From positions 1 to 31,785 of the forward strand of contig CAZSMU010000031.1 of the NCBI GenBank assembly GCA_964607915.1: 31,785 nt of DNA, given 5' to 3'. Shown here piece after piece: positions 1-9,800 of the stretch; positions within the stretch are counted from its first letter, which is position 1, and every line of letters begins with the position of its first letter. The translations under genes and the position numbers were made by a program. The notes beneath the pieces were generated by a model, which worked only from the letters and a program-made list of their open reading frames with translations, was not told where the DNA came from and ran no database searches. The stretch comes from JADJPL01 sp964607915. Its GTDB lineage: Bacteria; Bacteroidota; Bacteroidia; Chitinophagales; Saprospiraceae.

Positions 1-179
1 AAGCTGACCCCGCCTTCCCGGAAAGCATGAGAAGAATCGCCAGCGTACAGCACGGGAGTACGCAAACTATCTTGGGCATTGCCCTGCAAAAGAGGGATGA
101 AAAAAGACAGCCATACCCCGAACATACAGCGGATCATACTGGCCGTACACGGCGGTATAGACAGGGATTGGTCATTCAT
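1..179 (-). CDS. Exported protein, N-terminal part only (cut by window edge)
   Basis: An open frame reads leftward off the window from an ATG at 179. An alternative ATG at 137 gives a more normal signal peptide (MIRCMFGVWLSFFIPLLQGNAQ region: hydrophobic core, then a small-residue cleavage site before Gln-Asp). The visible mature part is only about 23 residues (DSLRTPVLYAGDSSHAFREG and a few more), too little to name a family. It follows the TlpA-like gene on the same strand after 79 bases, so it may belong to the same glycan locus. It could be another secreted enzyme or binding protein; this is inference from context only. Confidence 0.6.
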   Translation of the reverse strand, partial: MNDQSLSIPPCTASMIRCMFGVWLSFFIPLLQGNAQDSLRTPVLYAGDSSHAFREGGVS

Positions 180-258
180 ACCCGGGCAGTACGATTAATT
201 TTTCTTGACCTTCGAAGTATCCAGGTCGCTGTACAGCAAAATCTCCATAGCCAAAATT

Positions 259-2175
259 TTACTGCCCGGCCAACTCGATCATGAAGGCCATTTCGTCCAC
301 CAGCGCATCCGGATTGCCGCTATAGCCCACGCTTTTGAAGCGGATACGGCCGTTGCGGTCGAGGATGAACTTGGTGGGAATGCCTTCGACTTTATATTTG
401 CCTACAACGGCATTGTCGTTGTCCATGAGGACGGTGAAGTTATATTTGTTTTTGGCGATGAACTCGGAGGCGTTTTTCTCTTTGTTCTCACCGTTTTCCC
501 AGGTATCCACAAAGAGGAATACGACATCGCCCTTCTCCTTATGGGCATCCTGGGCCCGCTGCATGCCGGGGAACGAGGAGATACAAGGCCCGCACCAGGT
601 GGCCCAAAAGTCGAGCACCACGACTTTGCCTTTGAGCGACTCCAGGGAAACCGTTTCCCCAGCCAGGTTGCGCAGCGTGAAGACCGGAGCCTCCTCATTG
701 ATCATCTTCTTTTTCAGCTCCTCCAGCATCTTCGCCTTGCCTTCTTTTTCCAGGAGCGCCATGTACTTGTCGGCAGCCTGCTCCGAGGGAAGGGCTGTGG
801 AGAAGAGCCGTTTGAACTGGGCCTTGACGGCCGGGCTTGCCGTGCCTTCTGCAATGAATTTTTCAGCAGCGGCAAGGGCCTTTACCCCACCTTCTACCTT
901 TTCCAGAAAGAGACAATAGCGCTCATTGGATTCCGTATCCTTGAACTGTTGCCCCTCGCAGGCAATCCGCTGATATACAAGGGCTTCCTTTGCCTGGCCA
1001 CTGCGGTACAGGGCGAGGCCGTAGGTATCGGAGAACATAGCATAATTACTTTTCAGGATTTCCTTCATTTCGGCAGGGGTATAGCCCGTGTACATCTCCG
1101 CCTGGGTGGGGGCATTCATGGCAGCCTCGACCAGTTGGAGGGACTCGAGGGAATACTTGCGCGCTAAATCGAGTTTGCCGGCTGGCTTTTCGAGGCCTTC
1201 GCCGGCTTCCTTCCAGGCGAGGCTGTTGTACAGCGAAGCGCGCATGACGCGGTTGGAGATCATCTTGGAATACTTTTCAAAAGCGACCATATCGCCCGAG
1301 CGCAGGGCAGAACTAGCTACCCGATAGACCATACTGCCGTACATATCCTCCATGGACTTCGTTTTCGGCATCGCCGCAAGGGCCTCCACAGCAACTTTTT
1401 GGTCATCGGGCGACATACCGCCGTCGAAGAACCCTTTGGATTTTTCATACCACAGGACTTTTCCCTTGGGAAAGCGCTTTTTCATCCTGGCGGTCACTGA
1501 TTCCGCGAGTGCCTCATCTTCGAGGGCATCGCTCAGGTTCAATGCTATTTCCAGGGCATCTTCGCCCGCCTTGGGGTCGTTGAGGGTCTTTTGAATGAGA
1601 CCGTTGAGTTGGGCTTTGGCTGCCTCGCTTTTGTTGCGATTGGCCATATAAGCATAGGCGTTGAGCAGAACCCCATTGGATTTCATCGCATCAAACTGCT
1701 CGCCCATAAGGCGAAGGGCTTCGGGTTCGTTGCGCTCCAACCGCAAAGCGGAGAAGTGCCGCCCTGCGATAGCGGCGCGGGTCAAATCATACCCGGCTAC
1801 CGGCGCCTGGCGGTTGGCTTGATACACCGCCGTGCCATACCCTTTGCCGCCATTGTTATCCTCTTCCTCCGATTGCACGCTGCGCGGAACGAAATACACG
1901 GCTTTTGCAGCGGCAGGTACTACGTACTGGCCGGTCAACTTACCGTCTTTGGCCATGACCACGACATCCGTGACCGTCAACTGGTCGGCATCTACCGCAC
2001 AGGCGGCAATCCGGAATCTCGTATCATTGGCAAACGGGGAAGCCGCCTGGTCATAGGTAATGGTTACCGTTTCGCCCGCAACGGGCTTTTCAGGGAAAAA
2101 ATGAAGGTGCTGGGCTTGCAGAAGACAGGCCGTGAAGAGCAGCAATAGCGAAGGAATCCATCGAAGATTTTGCAT
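259..2175 (-). CDS. Secreted TlpA/ResA-like thioredoxin-fold protein with long helical N-terminal region
   Basis: 638 residues. A signal peptide (MQNLRWIPSLLLLFTACLLQAQ) indicates export to the periplasm. The C-terminal ~140 residues (about 496-636) form a TlpA/AhpC-TSA-type thioredoxin domain: a beta-strand VVVLDFWATW, the redox motif WCGPC with Cys528 and Cys531, and a downstream EGIPTKF segment carrying the cis-Pro expected in this fold. Residues ~25-480 are mostly Ala/Glu/Lys-rich helical, TPR-like sequence with a short beta-rich start; I do not recognise a named domain there. Such long TlpA-fused proteins are common in Bacteroidota and are generally thought to be thiol-disulfide reductases of the periplasm. 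It lies downstream of a repeat-filled 304-base gap, so it may have its own promoter rather than belong to the glycan operon. Confidence 0.85.
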   Translation of the reverse strand: MQNLRWIPSLLLLFTACLLQAQHLHFFPEKPVAGETVTITYDQAASPFANDTRFRIAACAVDADQLTVTDVVVMAKDGKLTGQYVVPAAAKAVYFVPRSVQSEEEDNNGGKGYGTAVYQANRQAPVAGYDLTRAAIAGRHFSALRLERNEPEALRLMGEQFDAMKSNGVLLNAYAYMANRNKSEAAKAQLNGLIQKTLNDPKAGEDALEIALNLSDALEDEALAESVTARMKKRFPKGKVLWYEKSKGFFDGGMSPDDQKVAVEALAAMPKTKSMEDMYGSMVYRVASSALRSGDMVAFEKYSKMISNRVMRASLYNSLAWKEAGEGLEKPAGKLDLARKYSLESLQLVEAAMNAPTQAEMYTGYTPAEMKEILKSNYAMFSDTYGLALYRSGQAKEALVYQRIACEGQQFKDTESNERYCLFLEKVEGGVKALAAAEKFIAEGTASPAVKAQFKRLFSTALPSEQAADKYMALLEKEGKAKMLEELKKKMINEEAPVFTLRNLAGETVSLESLKGKVVVLDFWATWCGPCISSFPGMQRAQDAHKEKGDVVFLFVDTWENGENKEKNASEFIAKNKYNFTVLMDNDNAVVGKYKVEGIPTKFILDRNGRIRFKSVGYSGNPDALVDEMAFMIELAGQ

Positions 2176-2327
2176 GGCAATCTTTTTGACAACGTTAAAT
2201 AAACTGTCTTAGACGCACCATCCAAAATATCGCGCCCAAGATTCTGTACATAAACGTACAAATTGCGGGCGACGTGTGCTATGTTTTGCAAGAAAGAAAA
2301 TGACTCTTTTTCCCTTCCCGCTGACCC
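2176..2327. other. Upstream region of the TlpA-like gene, with small inverted repeat TGTAC-N6-GTACA
   Basis: This is the promoter-proximal half of the 304-base gap between the TlpA-like gene and the next minus-strand gene. The only structure I see apart from the left arm of the hairpin at 2297-2363 is TGTAC (2245-2249), six bases, GTACA (2256-2260), about 70-85 bases before the start codon. It could be an operator half-site pair. No convincing TAnnTTTG -7 box is visible on the minus strand. No gene is apparent. Confidence 0.3.
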
Positions 2328-2363
2328 GCGAGGGGTCAGCGGGAAGGGAAAAAGAGTCATTTT
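2297..2363. repeat. Perfect 31-bp inverted repeat (hairpin) at the left end of dispersed repeat copy A
   Basis: The arms 2297-2327 and 2333-2363 are perfect reverse complements of 31 bases, separated by GCGAG. The right arm is the first part of the dispersed intergenic repeat (GCGAGGGGTCAGCGGGAAGG...); the left arm is an inverted duplicate of that same end. It ends in T-runs on both strands, so it could terminate transcription in either direction. As the surrounding genes are on the minus strand, it may end the transcript coming from the 574-aa enzyme gene. Confidence 0.85.
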
Positions 2364-2472
2364 TTGTCCACGCGAAGGCCTTTTGAGGAAGTATAGCAGC
2401 GCTATATCACCGAAAAAAGGCATCGTGTGGGCGGAAAAGGGCCTTTTTGCCCCCCGATGATTCCCTCGCAAC
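2328..2472 (+). repeat. Dispersed intergenic hairpin repeat, copy A (long form)
   Basis: The ends are inverted: GCGAGGGGTCAGCGGG on the left, and ...CGATGATTCCCTCGCAAC on the right, whose reverse complement is GTTGCGAGGGAATCATCG. Inside lies a stem CCACGCGA (2368-2375) / TCGTGTGG (2423-2430) enclosing GTATAGC-AGC-GCTATAT, followed by a hairpin of the AAAAGGGCCTTTTT type. The same layout appears in copy C at 19 kb, with different bases but preserved pairing (G-T wobbles here where C has Watson-Crick pairs). Confidence 0.75.
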
Positions 2473-2479
2473 AATTCCA

Positions 2480-4204
2480 CTATCTCAAGCCATACCGAAA
2501 ATCTATGGGCACTCCATTTGCGGACAGCAAGTGCCCCTTGCTCTCCAGCTTAGCGCCCTGTGGTATCAGTACGAGCACCGCAGCTCCGTCGGCAGGAATA
2601 CTGACTCGGGCAGTACCGCTTGCTTTTTTTACCACGATACGCTGTCGGACGGCATCGTAGATTTGCGCAGGAGTCCCGCCGGTTTCTACCTCTACCGTCT
2701 TTTCTTCAGGGAAAGGGTTATAGTACAGGTAGGTAGGGTAAGCACTGCCTCTTCGGAACAAATCCGTCGGCAGACAATTCAACTGAAGGATTTTTTCCAC
2801 ATTGGTTTTCCGGATTATGCTTCCAAAGATACCTGCATGGCCACTGCCGTAGAGGGAAAACATACTTTGAGCAGGCATACCGCTGGTCCACAGCGGCCCG
2901 TCGCCCTGGGCGAAGGGGGTTAGACCGTCGAAACCCGGATAGGCAGCTTTCTTGATGAGGCCTTCATAGGCGATGACATTGCGGGTAATCTCTTTCAAGG
3001 TTGGATTGGCCTGCAGGGAATCGGGGATATCGTACGGGTAAAACAAGCGGGCGGCATTCGCAGCGTTGAGCATCCACTTGCCGACTGCGCGGGCGAAGCG
3101 CTGGTCGTAGCGCACCATGGGCACGAGCGGAAAAGCCTGGTCAAAGGTATTCATGAGAAAGCCATACCCGCCATTGTGTACCGTGCTGCCGACAATACCG
3201 TGCACATCGTAATTGCCCCAGCGACCTACAATCGCCCCCCAGCCTTCTCGGTTGGTCGCATCGCCGTCAAAGGACCAGTTGAGCAGCCGCAAAACATCCA
3301 TAGACTCGCCGTGTTCGGCATTCATGCGGGCTGCCAGGTAAGCTCCAAAGGGCATCAATACTTCATAATACCGGTTTTCCTTTTGTTGCAGCAGTACTTG
3401 CAGGGCGTGCCGCGCAGCTTTCAGGTATTTTTCTTCCCCAAAAAGTTGATACGCTGAAAAAAGGATGTACGCATAGCCCGCAGCTATGTCTTCCTGGGCA
3501 GGAATGTGGTTTTTACCGGGCTTCATCTTCCCAAAATCAAAAAAGGTGTACGTGTAGTTGTCCCCCATAATCGAATCAGCCCGGTAAAACTGCTCCGCAA
3601 TGGTGCGCATAGTCTCCCGATAGCCTTTCTCGTTGGGGTAGTGGTGACCAAGGGCGTAAAATAACACGTTCGTATAGGTGTCGTACCAACCGTCGTTCCC
3701 ATATCCTCCACCGATGTGCGCAGAAGGCGTGGTAAAGTTCATCACAATGTTCCAGCCATTGTCGGTATTGAAATAGTTCCGGGCCATACGCACAAAATTC
3801 AACCCGTGTTGATTGCTTTTATCTATCCCGACGAGGGTCGCACCTAATAAAGAGCCGAGTACGGCAAGGGCCTCGTGTGCCTCTGCGTTATTCTTTAAAG
3901 GGCCCTGGCGCACATCCCCGATTACCGTGTAATGGCCAAAGGTAGAGGAACCGGAGTTCCGGGTGTTGGGATCCAGCCATATCAGCGGCATAAAAGGCCC
4001 CTTTTCCTGGAAGTTATAGACATAGGCATCGAACCCCAGGGCGGTCTCTTTCCAATCCTTCATGAAGTAGGGACTGGGCTGGGCGGGCATCTGTTCAATT
4101 CTGGGCACCGCTATCTGCGGTACGCCTTTGTGCTTTTGTCCAAACGGACTGTAAGACAGCGCAAGAAGCGCCCACAGGGTTAAAACGATTTTGCCAATAT
4201 TCAT
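2480..4204 (-). CDS. Exported putative carbohydrate-active enzyme, unrecognised family (paralogue of the 1059-aa protein)
   Basis: 574 residues with a signal peptide (MNIGKIVLTLWALLALSYSPFGQ) and no lipobox or T9SS tail, so it is probably periplasmic. The whole mature protein aligns with the first ~565 residues of the secreted protein at 11052-14231. Shared blocks include the start (IEQMPAQPSPYFMKDWK here, VEQMPGLPSPYVMRDWK there), the GIDKS/GVDKS block, WYD (D175), PFGAYLAARMNAEHG (E298), GWGAIVGRWG followed by D333, VRYDQRFARAVGKW (D367), AYE (E414), RKTNVE, and AYPTYLYYNPFP. The many helical segments with aromatic and acidic residues look like an (alpha/alpha) barrel, and the last ~80 residues like a beta-sandwich; this is inference. 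I cannot name the family. It starts 6 bases after the MFS stop codon, so the two are co-transcribed. A glycoside hydrolase or lyase acting on imported oligosaccharide is the likeliest role. Confidence 0.8.
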   Translation of the reverse strand: MNIGKIVLTLWALLALSYSPFGQKHKGVPQIAVPRIEQMPAQPSPYFMKDWKETALGFDAYVYNFQEKGPFMPLIWLDPNTRNSGSSTFGHYTVIGDVRQGPLKNNAEAHEALAVLGSLLGATLVGIDKSNQHGLNFVRMARNYFNTDNGWNIVMNFTTPSAHIGGGYGNDGWYDTYTNVLFYALGHHYPNEKGYRETMRTIAEQFYRADSIMGDNYTYTFFDFGKMKPGKNHIPAQEDIAAGYAYILFSAYQLFGEEKYLKAARHALQVLLQQKENRYYEVLMPFGAYLAARMNAEHGESMDVLRLLNWSFDGDATNREGWGAIVGRWGNYDVHGIVGSTVHNGGYGFLMNTFDQAFPLVPMVRYDQRFARAVGKWMLNAANAARLFYPYDIPDSLQANPTLKEITRNVIAYEGLIKKAAYPGFDGLTPFAQGDGPLWTSGMPAQSMFSLYGSGHAGIFGSIIRKTNVEKILQLNCLPTDLFRRGSAYPTYLYYNPFPEEKTVEVETGGTPAQIYDAVRQRIVVKKASGTARVSIPADGAAVLVLIPQGAKLESKGHLLSANGVPIDFRYGLR

Positions 4205-4210
4205 AATTTT

Positions 4211-5476
4211 TTATTTTTCAAGGGTATGAAATCGCTGATTGCGTTCTTTCACGATAGATTTTGCTACAAAAATAGAGAGCAACTGCAGCAGGGCAATGAC
4301 CAAAAGAGCATAACGCAGCGCCACGATATCGCTCACCTGCCGCGCCAGAAGGATAAAAAGTCCGCATCCAAACAAACGGCCCAGGTATAAGCCGATTTCA
4401 TGGTTGAAGATATAGGCAAAAGTATTGCGCTTCTCCAGTTTTGAAACAAAATCAATGACGGACAACTGAATCGGAAAATATGCAATGTCGAGGAGAGGCC
4501 GGGCAAAAATCAGGCAGACGACAAAGAGAAGCACCCCCACAGCCGAAAACAGAACGGCATTGGCACTGGCCCCAAGAGCAAACAGGGCAAGACCCGCAAG
4601 GAAAATCCCCAACCTGTGCCGGGGACTGGTACTACGGCCCAGTACATAGAGCAAAATAGCCGATAGGAAAGACCCCAGTGACTGTATCAGGCCCAGTTCG
4701 CCTTCTTTACCCACCAACTTCATAATCAACATCACTGGAGCGGTTACGATATAGCCCTGGGCAATCCCTTTCAAGACAGCCATACCCAGCATCTTATTCC
4801 ATAAACGGTCGTACCGGAAAAACAGGAACTTCTCATTGTCCGGGTTGCGAAAGCCACCCTTGTGTACCAGAACCGATGCCGTTGCCGTCAACGCAAATAC
4901 TACTACCGTCAGGATATAGTACGCGAAATTGACCTGACCACCAAACCATTGAAAACGCTCCGAGGCAGAAATGAAGGAGCCACAGAGAAAAGGTACGACG
5001 ATAAAGGTGAGCGTATAGAAAAAAGTTTCCAGACCGTAGTAGTAGTTGCGGTTTTCATCGCTGGTCGTATCCAGGGCAAGAAAATCCCGGTTGGCCCAGA
5101 AAAAGCCATACGACAGCCCCATGACCAGGCCGGCCGCAAAAACCCCGCTGCTATCCAGCGTCTCAAGCAGCATCATACCCGTCATAGATACCCCGCTCAG
5201 CAACATCCCGAACGCGTAGAGGCGCGAGATGTGGACATATCGAAGCAGTATTCCGTTGAGCAAAAACGTGAGCGGGATACCCGTATAAACGGCCAGCTGA
5301 AAAATGACGACAAGGCTCACATCCGAACCATTGCGCATGATATATGCCCCGATGAATAATTCGATGATAGGCAATACCAACGCATAGATGAGGTTGGTCA
5401 GAAGCAAGACCCGCATACTGCGCGGGTGGCTTTGAAAAAAAGCCAGTTCGTTCCGAAATCGCTGGATAAGCATCAT
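4211..5476 (-). CDS. MFS transporter, probable oligosaccharide/glycoside importer
   Basis: 421 residues, almost entirely hydrophobic with about twelve membrane segments by eye, and charged loops such as the central LVHKGGFRNPDNEKFLFFRY after about six helices. The length and two-halves layout fit the major facilitator superfamily. It lies 21 bases after the GH130 gene and 6 bases before the exported enzyme paralogue, in one minus-strand run. MFS genes beside GH130 genes are a known arrangement in Bacteroidota mannoside loci, so moving a mannose-containing disaccharide or oligosaccharide from periplasm to cytoplasm is a reasonable inference. Specificity cannot be read from the sequence. ATG codons at 5476 and 5473 are equally possible starts. 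Confidence 0.85.
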   Translation of the reverse strand: MMLIQRFRNELAFFQSHPRSMRVLLLTNLIYALVLPIIELFIGAYIMRNGSDVSLVVIFQLAVYTGIPLTFLLNGILLRYVHISRLYAFGMLLSGVSMTGMMLLETLDSSGVFAAGLVMGLSYGFFWANRDFLALDTTSDENRNYYYGLETFFYTLTFIVVPFLCGSFISASERFQWFGGQVNFAYYILTVVVFALTATASVLVHKGGFRNPDNEKFLFFRYDRLWNKMLGMAVLKGIAQGYIVTAPVMLIMKLVGKEGELGLIQSLGSFLSAILLYVLGRSTSPRHRLGIFLAGLALFALGASANAVLFSAVGVLLFVVCLIFARPLLDIAYFPIQLSVIDFVSKLEKRNTFAYIFNHEIGLYLGRLFGCGLFILLARQVSDIVALRYALLVIALLQLLSIFVAKSIVKERNQRFHTLEK

Positions 5477-5497
5477 TGGATAGGGTGTTTGTGGTGA

Positions 5498-6580
5498 TTA
5501 ATCCGGGCGGCAATAAGTTTTTTTCAAGGTGTCGAGAATGGCATCCATCGAAAAGGTCGCCGCACAGACCAGCTCATCCGATGCCCCGTAATACAAAGTG
5601 AGCTTATCGCCATGCACTACATGGCCATTGGTAAATACGACATTGCCAAAAAAGCCGTTTTTTTCGTAGTCCATCTCCGGTTCCATGATAGGGTCGTCCG
5701 ATCGGGCAATGACCCTCGACGGGTCCTCTAAGTCGAACAGAACCGCTCCCAGGCAATACCGATGGTTGTGGTCGGCCCCGTGGTAGATTTCCAGCCAGCC
5801 CTCCTCTGTCCGAATAGGCGAACCGCCCGCCCCAATGCGGGCAGAATCCCACTTGTCGGGCCGGGTGTGCATGATACACTGGTGCCGGCCCCAGTATTTG
5901 AGGTCGTTCGATTCCGATATCCAGATAAAGTTGCCTCCCAAATCCACCCCGGAAGGACGGTGAAGACTGTAGTACTTCCCATTGATTCTCTCGGGAAACA
6001 GGGCGCAGTCCTTGTTGTGCGGCGGGAAAATCATCCCCTCGTGCTCCAATCGAATCCAGTCGCGGGTGTGCATGAGCCCGACACCGACGCCATTGCGCGA
6101 AACTTCCGTAAACGTGAGGTAGTAATCCTCCTCCATACAGGTGACGCGGCAATCCTCAATGCCGAATGTTTCCAGATTGCCCTTGCCGTGGATAATGGAC
6201 GGCCGGTCTTCGGGTTCATGGAAGTGTATGCCGTCTTCACTGCACATGAGCCGGAGATGCGACATAGTGGACAAATACGTCATGTCCTTATAGCGCACAT
6301 AGCGCGGATCAGAAAGGTCCAAATCCGGATCGTCCCATTTGAATTCCATGATTTGCACCTGGTCGCTCGCGTTGAGCACGGGAAAAGAAACCCGTTCAGC
6401 CCCTTGTGCCGGGCGTTCGGCAATGCGCAATACAAGCCACGTTTTGCCCTCAAACTGAAAAGCACCCGGGTTGAGTACGCCTTCCACGACCATACCCTGC
6501 TGGCTTGGTCGTATATCTGCCGGTGTCAATATCGGATTTTCCGGGAACCGGCAAGCGAGTTTTGACATGTAACGAATCAT
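5498..6580 (-). CDS. GH130-family beta-mannoside phosphorylase/beta-mannosidase
   Basis: About 360 residues from the ATG at 6580; starts at 6568 and 6637 are also open, but family members begin close to the FPENPILTP segment. Five-bladed propeller features of GH130 are visible: NPILTPADI near the start, VLNPGAF, an RIAER strand, the family's acid motif in GIEDCRV (Asp about residue 143), RIGAGGSPI, YHGADH and a late NGHVVHGDKLTLYYGASD. GH130 enzymes phosphorolyse beta-mannosides to mannose 1-phosphate, or in some subfamilies hydrolyse beta-1,2-mannosides. No signal peptide is present, so it is probably cytoplasmic, which favours a phosphorylase fed by the adjacent MFS transporter. An oddity is Cys where the family motif usually has Pro (EDPR). 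Subfamily and linkage remain open. Confidence 0.9.
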   Translation of the reverse strand: MIRYMSKLACRFPENPILTPADIRPSQQGMVVEGVLNPGAFQFEGKTWLVLRIAERPAQGAERVSFPVLNASDQVQIMEFKWDDPDLDLSDPRYVRYKDMTYLSTMSHLRLMCSEDGIHFHEPEDRPSIIHGKGNLETFGIEDCRVTCMEEDYYLTFTEVSRNGVGVGLMHTRDWIRLEHEGMIFPPHNKDCALFPERINGKYYSLHRPSGVDLGGNFIWISESNDLKYWGRHQCIMHTRPDKWDSARIGAGGSPIRTEEGWLEIYHGADHNHRYCLGAVLFDLEDPSRVIARSDDPIMEPEMDYEKNGFFGNVVFTNGHVVHGDKLTLYYGASDELVCAATFSMDAILDTLKKTYCRPD

Positions 6581-6759
6581 TGCTTTAAGGGTAGAATAGA
6601 GTTGTTCGGGTGAAAAAAACAGGTCTCTCCGCACCACTGCCAGCGGCTCGTTTTTATCCCGTCCGGGAGAAGAACCGAAGCGGCAGGTCCAGTTTCATGG
6701 ATACTCGAACTACCTCATTGCGGGGTAGCTACGTCGAAGAGTCCTGGTTTATCCGACTC

Positions 6760-6828
6760 GTTGCGAGGGGCCTCAGCAAGGAGGGAAAAAGAGTCCTTTT
6801 TTACCCCCTTGATGATTCCCCTCGCAAC
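6760..6828 (+). repeat. Dispersed intergenic hairpin repeat, copy B (short form)
   Basis: The perfect 11-base terminal inverted repeats GTTGCGAGGGG (6760-6770) and CCCCTCGCAAC (6818-6828) enclose an imperfect hairpin centred on GGGAAAAAGAGTCCTTTTTTACCCCC. It matches the outer parts of the long copies A and C without their central stem, as if internally deleted. It lies directly after the stop codon side of the LamG-array gene and upstream of GH130. The right flank AGGTCTATT is shared with copies C and E, so the true end may lie a few bases further out. Confidence 0.75.
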
Positions 6829-6835
6829 AGGTCTA

Positions 6836-9800
6836 TTACTGCTTCACAAACTGGAGCGTCCCGTAGTGCGTTCCGTCCACAATAAAGTTCAGCGCATACT
6901 GCCCTGCCGGATAGCGGGATACATCCAGACGGAATGTACCGTCGCCCCCATTGAAGCGCTGGGCATCTACCTGCTTGCCCTGCACATCAAATACCCGCAG
7001 GAGCACCTGCGCACTTACCGGGAAGCTGTGTTCCAGGAAAAGCGCTTCCTTAGTGGGATTGGGATATGCCATGCGCACGATTCCCGACAAATCAGAACGG
7101 GCGTCGGGCACGTCAGTCACCCCACTGGCATAGAGCTTCGCGATTTCGGCAGCCGTTAAGGCTTTGTTGTAGATTTTCACTTCGTCCAGGGCCCCTATGA
7201 AGTACTGCTTCCCTTCAATGGGGTTGGAGCCCATCCCAAAAGCTCTTGCCGTACTGTTGAGCGTACCGGGGGCAGGCTTCCGGTTGGCCTCTTTCCCGTC
7301 TATGTAGATGATATCGTCTTTGCCGTCGTGCACCATGGTGACGTACCACCAGAAGCCTTTGGTGAGTTCGTTCCCGTCGCGGCTATCCATATCGGAAATG
7401 GATTTGTCGAAGCGGTCGTTCTTGCTGTTCGTCGTCCAAACAATCTTGAGGTGCTGGGGCAGGGATACTTTCCAGCGCTCGTCCCAGTGGCCAAAATCGA
7501 GAACATAAGCTTCTGCATCCGCGAGGTTTTGACCATCTACGCGCACCCAGAAACTCACCGTGGCATAGTTGGAAATGAGTTGTACTGCGTTCGGGACGAG
7601 CACGGAATCTCCCACGCCGTCGAATTTGATAGCCTTTCCCGAAGCACCCGGCCGACTCTTGACATCTTCGAATACAGGGTTCCCGCCAATTGCGCCATGG
7701 TTGGCGTACGGGGTGGCATCCTTGGCGTCGCCCTCAAACTTGTACCAGGCTACCAGGCCAGGTTCTCCGGTATTCAACTCGGCCTTGGTTTTTATCGTCA
7801 GCTCGGCCGCCTGAGACTTATTTCTGGCGAGGTCGAAAGCGATGACTTCAAAGGTGTAGGTAGTGAGCGGGTTGAGACCCCCGATAAAAACAGAAGTAGC
7901 ATTGGCCTGCAGCGTATCGAAGAGCTTGCCGTCCACATACACCAGATACCCTGCCAGTGCCCGGTTATCAGTGGAAGCGGTCCACTTCAGGATTACCGAA
8001 TTGGAGCCGGCATCGGCAGCCAGATTTTTGGGCGCGGTAGGCGCAATGGTGTCCGGTGCAGATTCCTGACCGGTAGTGGCTTTCACCGTAGCCTGAGGAG
8101 ACTCATTTCCCGCCAAATCCACCGCACTCACGCCGAAGGTGAAGGTGGTGAGTTGTGGCAGTCCGGCAACCGAGAAACGGGTAGCGCTCGTAGTGCCGAT
8201 TTTAGTAGTGCCCTGAAAGATATTGTATCCCGAAACGCTCTGATTATCGGAAGATGCCAGCCAGCTCAGGTTGACCTGGGTATTCTGTACCATAGCCATG
8301 AGGTTGAGCGGCACACTGGGCGCGATGCTGTCGGTCAGAGCAGGTTTGGCCGATTGGGCCGCATATAACGCTGCGATTTCCGCATCGCTGAGGGCGACAT
8401 TGTAGATTTGGATATCGTCCAGCCGGCCGTTGAAGTAGGAGCCTTTATCAATAGGGTCATAGCCAATGCCCAGAGGATGTACGGTGCGCTTGAGCTTACC
8501 TGCTACGTTTTTTGTACCTGCGACTTTTCCATCAATGAAAATTTTATCCTGAGTCCCATTGTGCACCAGAACCACATGCTTCCACACCCCGGTCGGTAGC
8601 TCGTTGCCGGATCCCGCATCCATATCGGAAATGCCGTTTTCGTGGTTGGTCGTCCAGACGACTTTCCCGTGGCTCGGCAGGGAGATCTTCCAACGTTCCT
8701 GCCAGCCACCAAACGACAGCAGGAACGACTCGCCCTGGGCAGGAAGAGCTGCGACATTGACCCAGAAACTCACGGTCGTGAAATCCGAGTTGAGCTGCGT
8801 AGAGTTGCCGGCCGTGAGTTGCTGATCCTTGCCGTTGAAGCGATACGCCTGGTTGGCCCTCGAGAAACGGTCCTGGTCCAGAATGGCCTTTTCGGCTGCG
8901 TGGTTGCGATAGGCAGTGACGTCCTCCGCATTGCCGGAGAACGGATAGGATGCTACCAACGTACCCCCGATGGCCGGAGCCGTTTTCTGCGCATCGAACA
9001 ACGCTTTGATCTGTTGGTCGCTCAGGGCTATGTTGTAGAGCTGGATATCATCCAGGGAGCCTTCAAAGTAGCTTCCGCCGTCAATCGGATTATATCCTAT
9101 GCCCAGGGGATAGCCGGTGTTCTTCAGGTCGCCGGCCACATTTTTCTCACTGGCAAGGGCTCCGTCAATAAAGATTTTGTCCTTGGTACCGTCGTGTACC
9201 ATCACCACATGCTTCCAGGCACCCACCGGTAGGGGAGTCCCGGAATCCATATCGGATATCCCGTTTTGGTGGTTGGTGGTAAAGACCGGCTTGCCGTGCC
9301 CGGGCAGGGAAATCTTCCAGCGCTCCTGCCAGCCCCCATGTGACAGTAAGTAAACTTCACCCTGGGCAGGGAGTTTTTTGATGTTTACCCAGAAACTAAT
9401 CGTGGTTTTTGGTGAGTTCCATACAGCTGCGTGGGCGGCGCTGACTTCGGTTTTACCGTCCAGCAGCAGGGCGTTGTTGGCCATTCCAAAGCGGTTCGCG
9501 GTCAGTGAAAATGCATTCGAGGAGGCGTGATTGGCAAACTGGGTGCTATCCTGCAGGTTGCCGGCAAAGGGGTAGGCAGCTACGAGCTGGCCTGCCTGTG
9601 CCGGGGATGCCGATTGCGCCTGGTACAGTGCCGCAACCTGCGCCTGCGTCAACGCCGTATTGTAGAGCTGCACATCGTCCAGTTCCCCATTGAAGAAGCC
9701 TCCTTTGTCAATCGGATCATAGCCAATGCCCAGAGGATGCTTGGTCGGATTTAGCTTGCCGACTACATTCTTGCTGCCGGCTAAAATCCCGTTGATATAA

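Noticed and set aside
205..1167. A 320-codon open frame on the plus strand
   Set aside because: It is fully antisense to the TlpA-like gene, whose WCGPC motif and signal peptide are clear; the antisense translation has no recognisable domain or start context.
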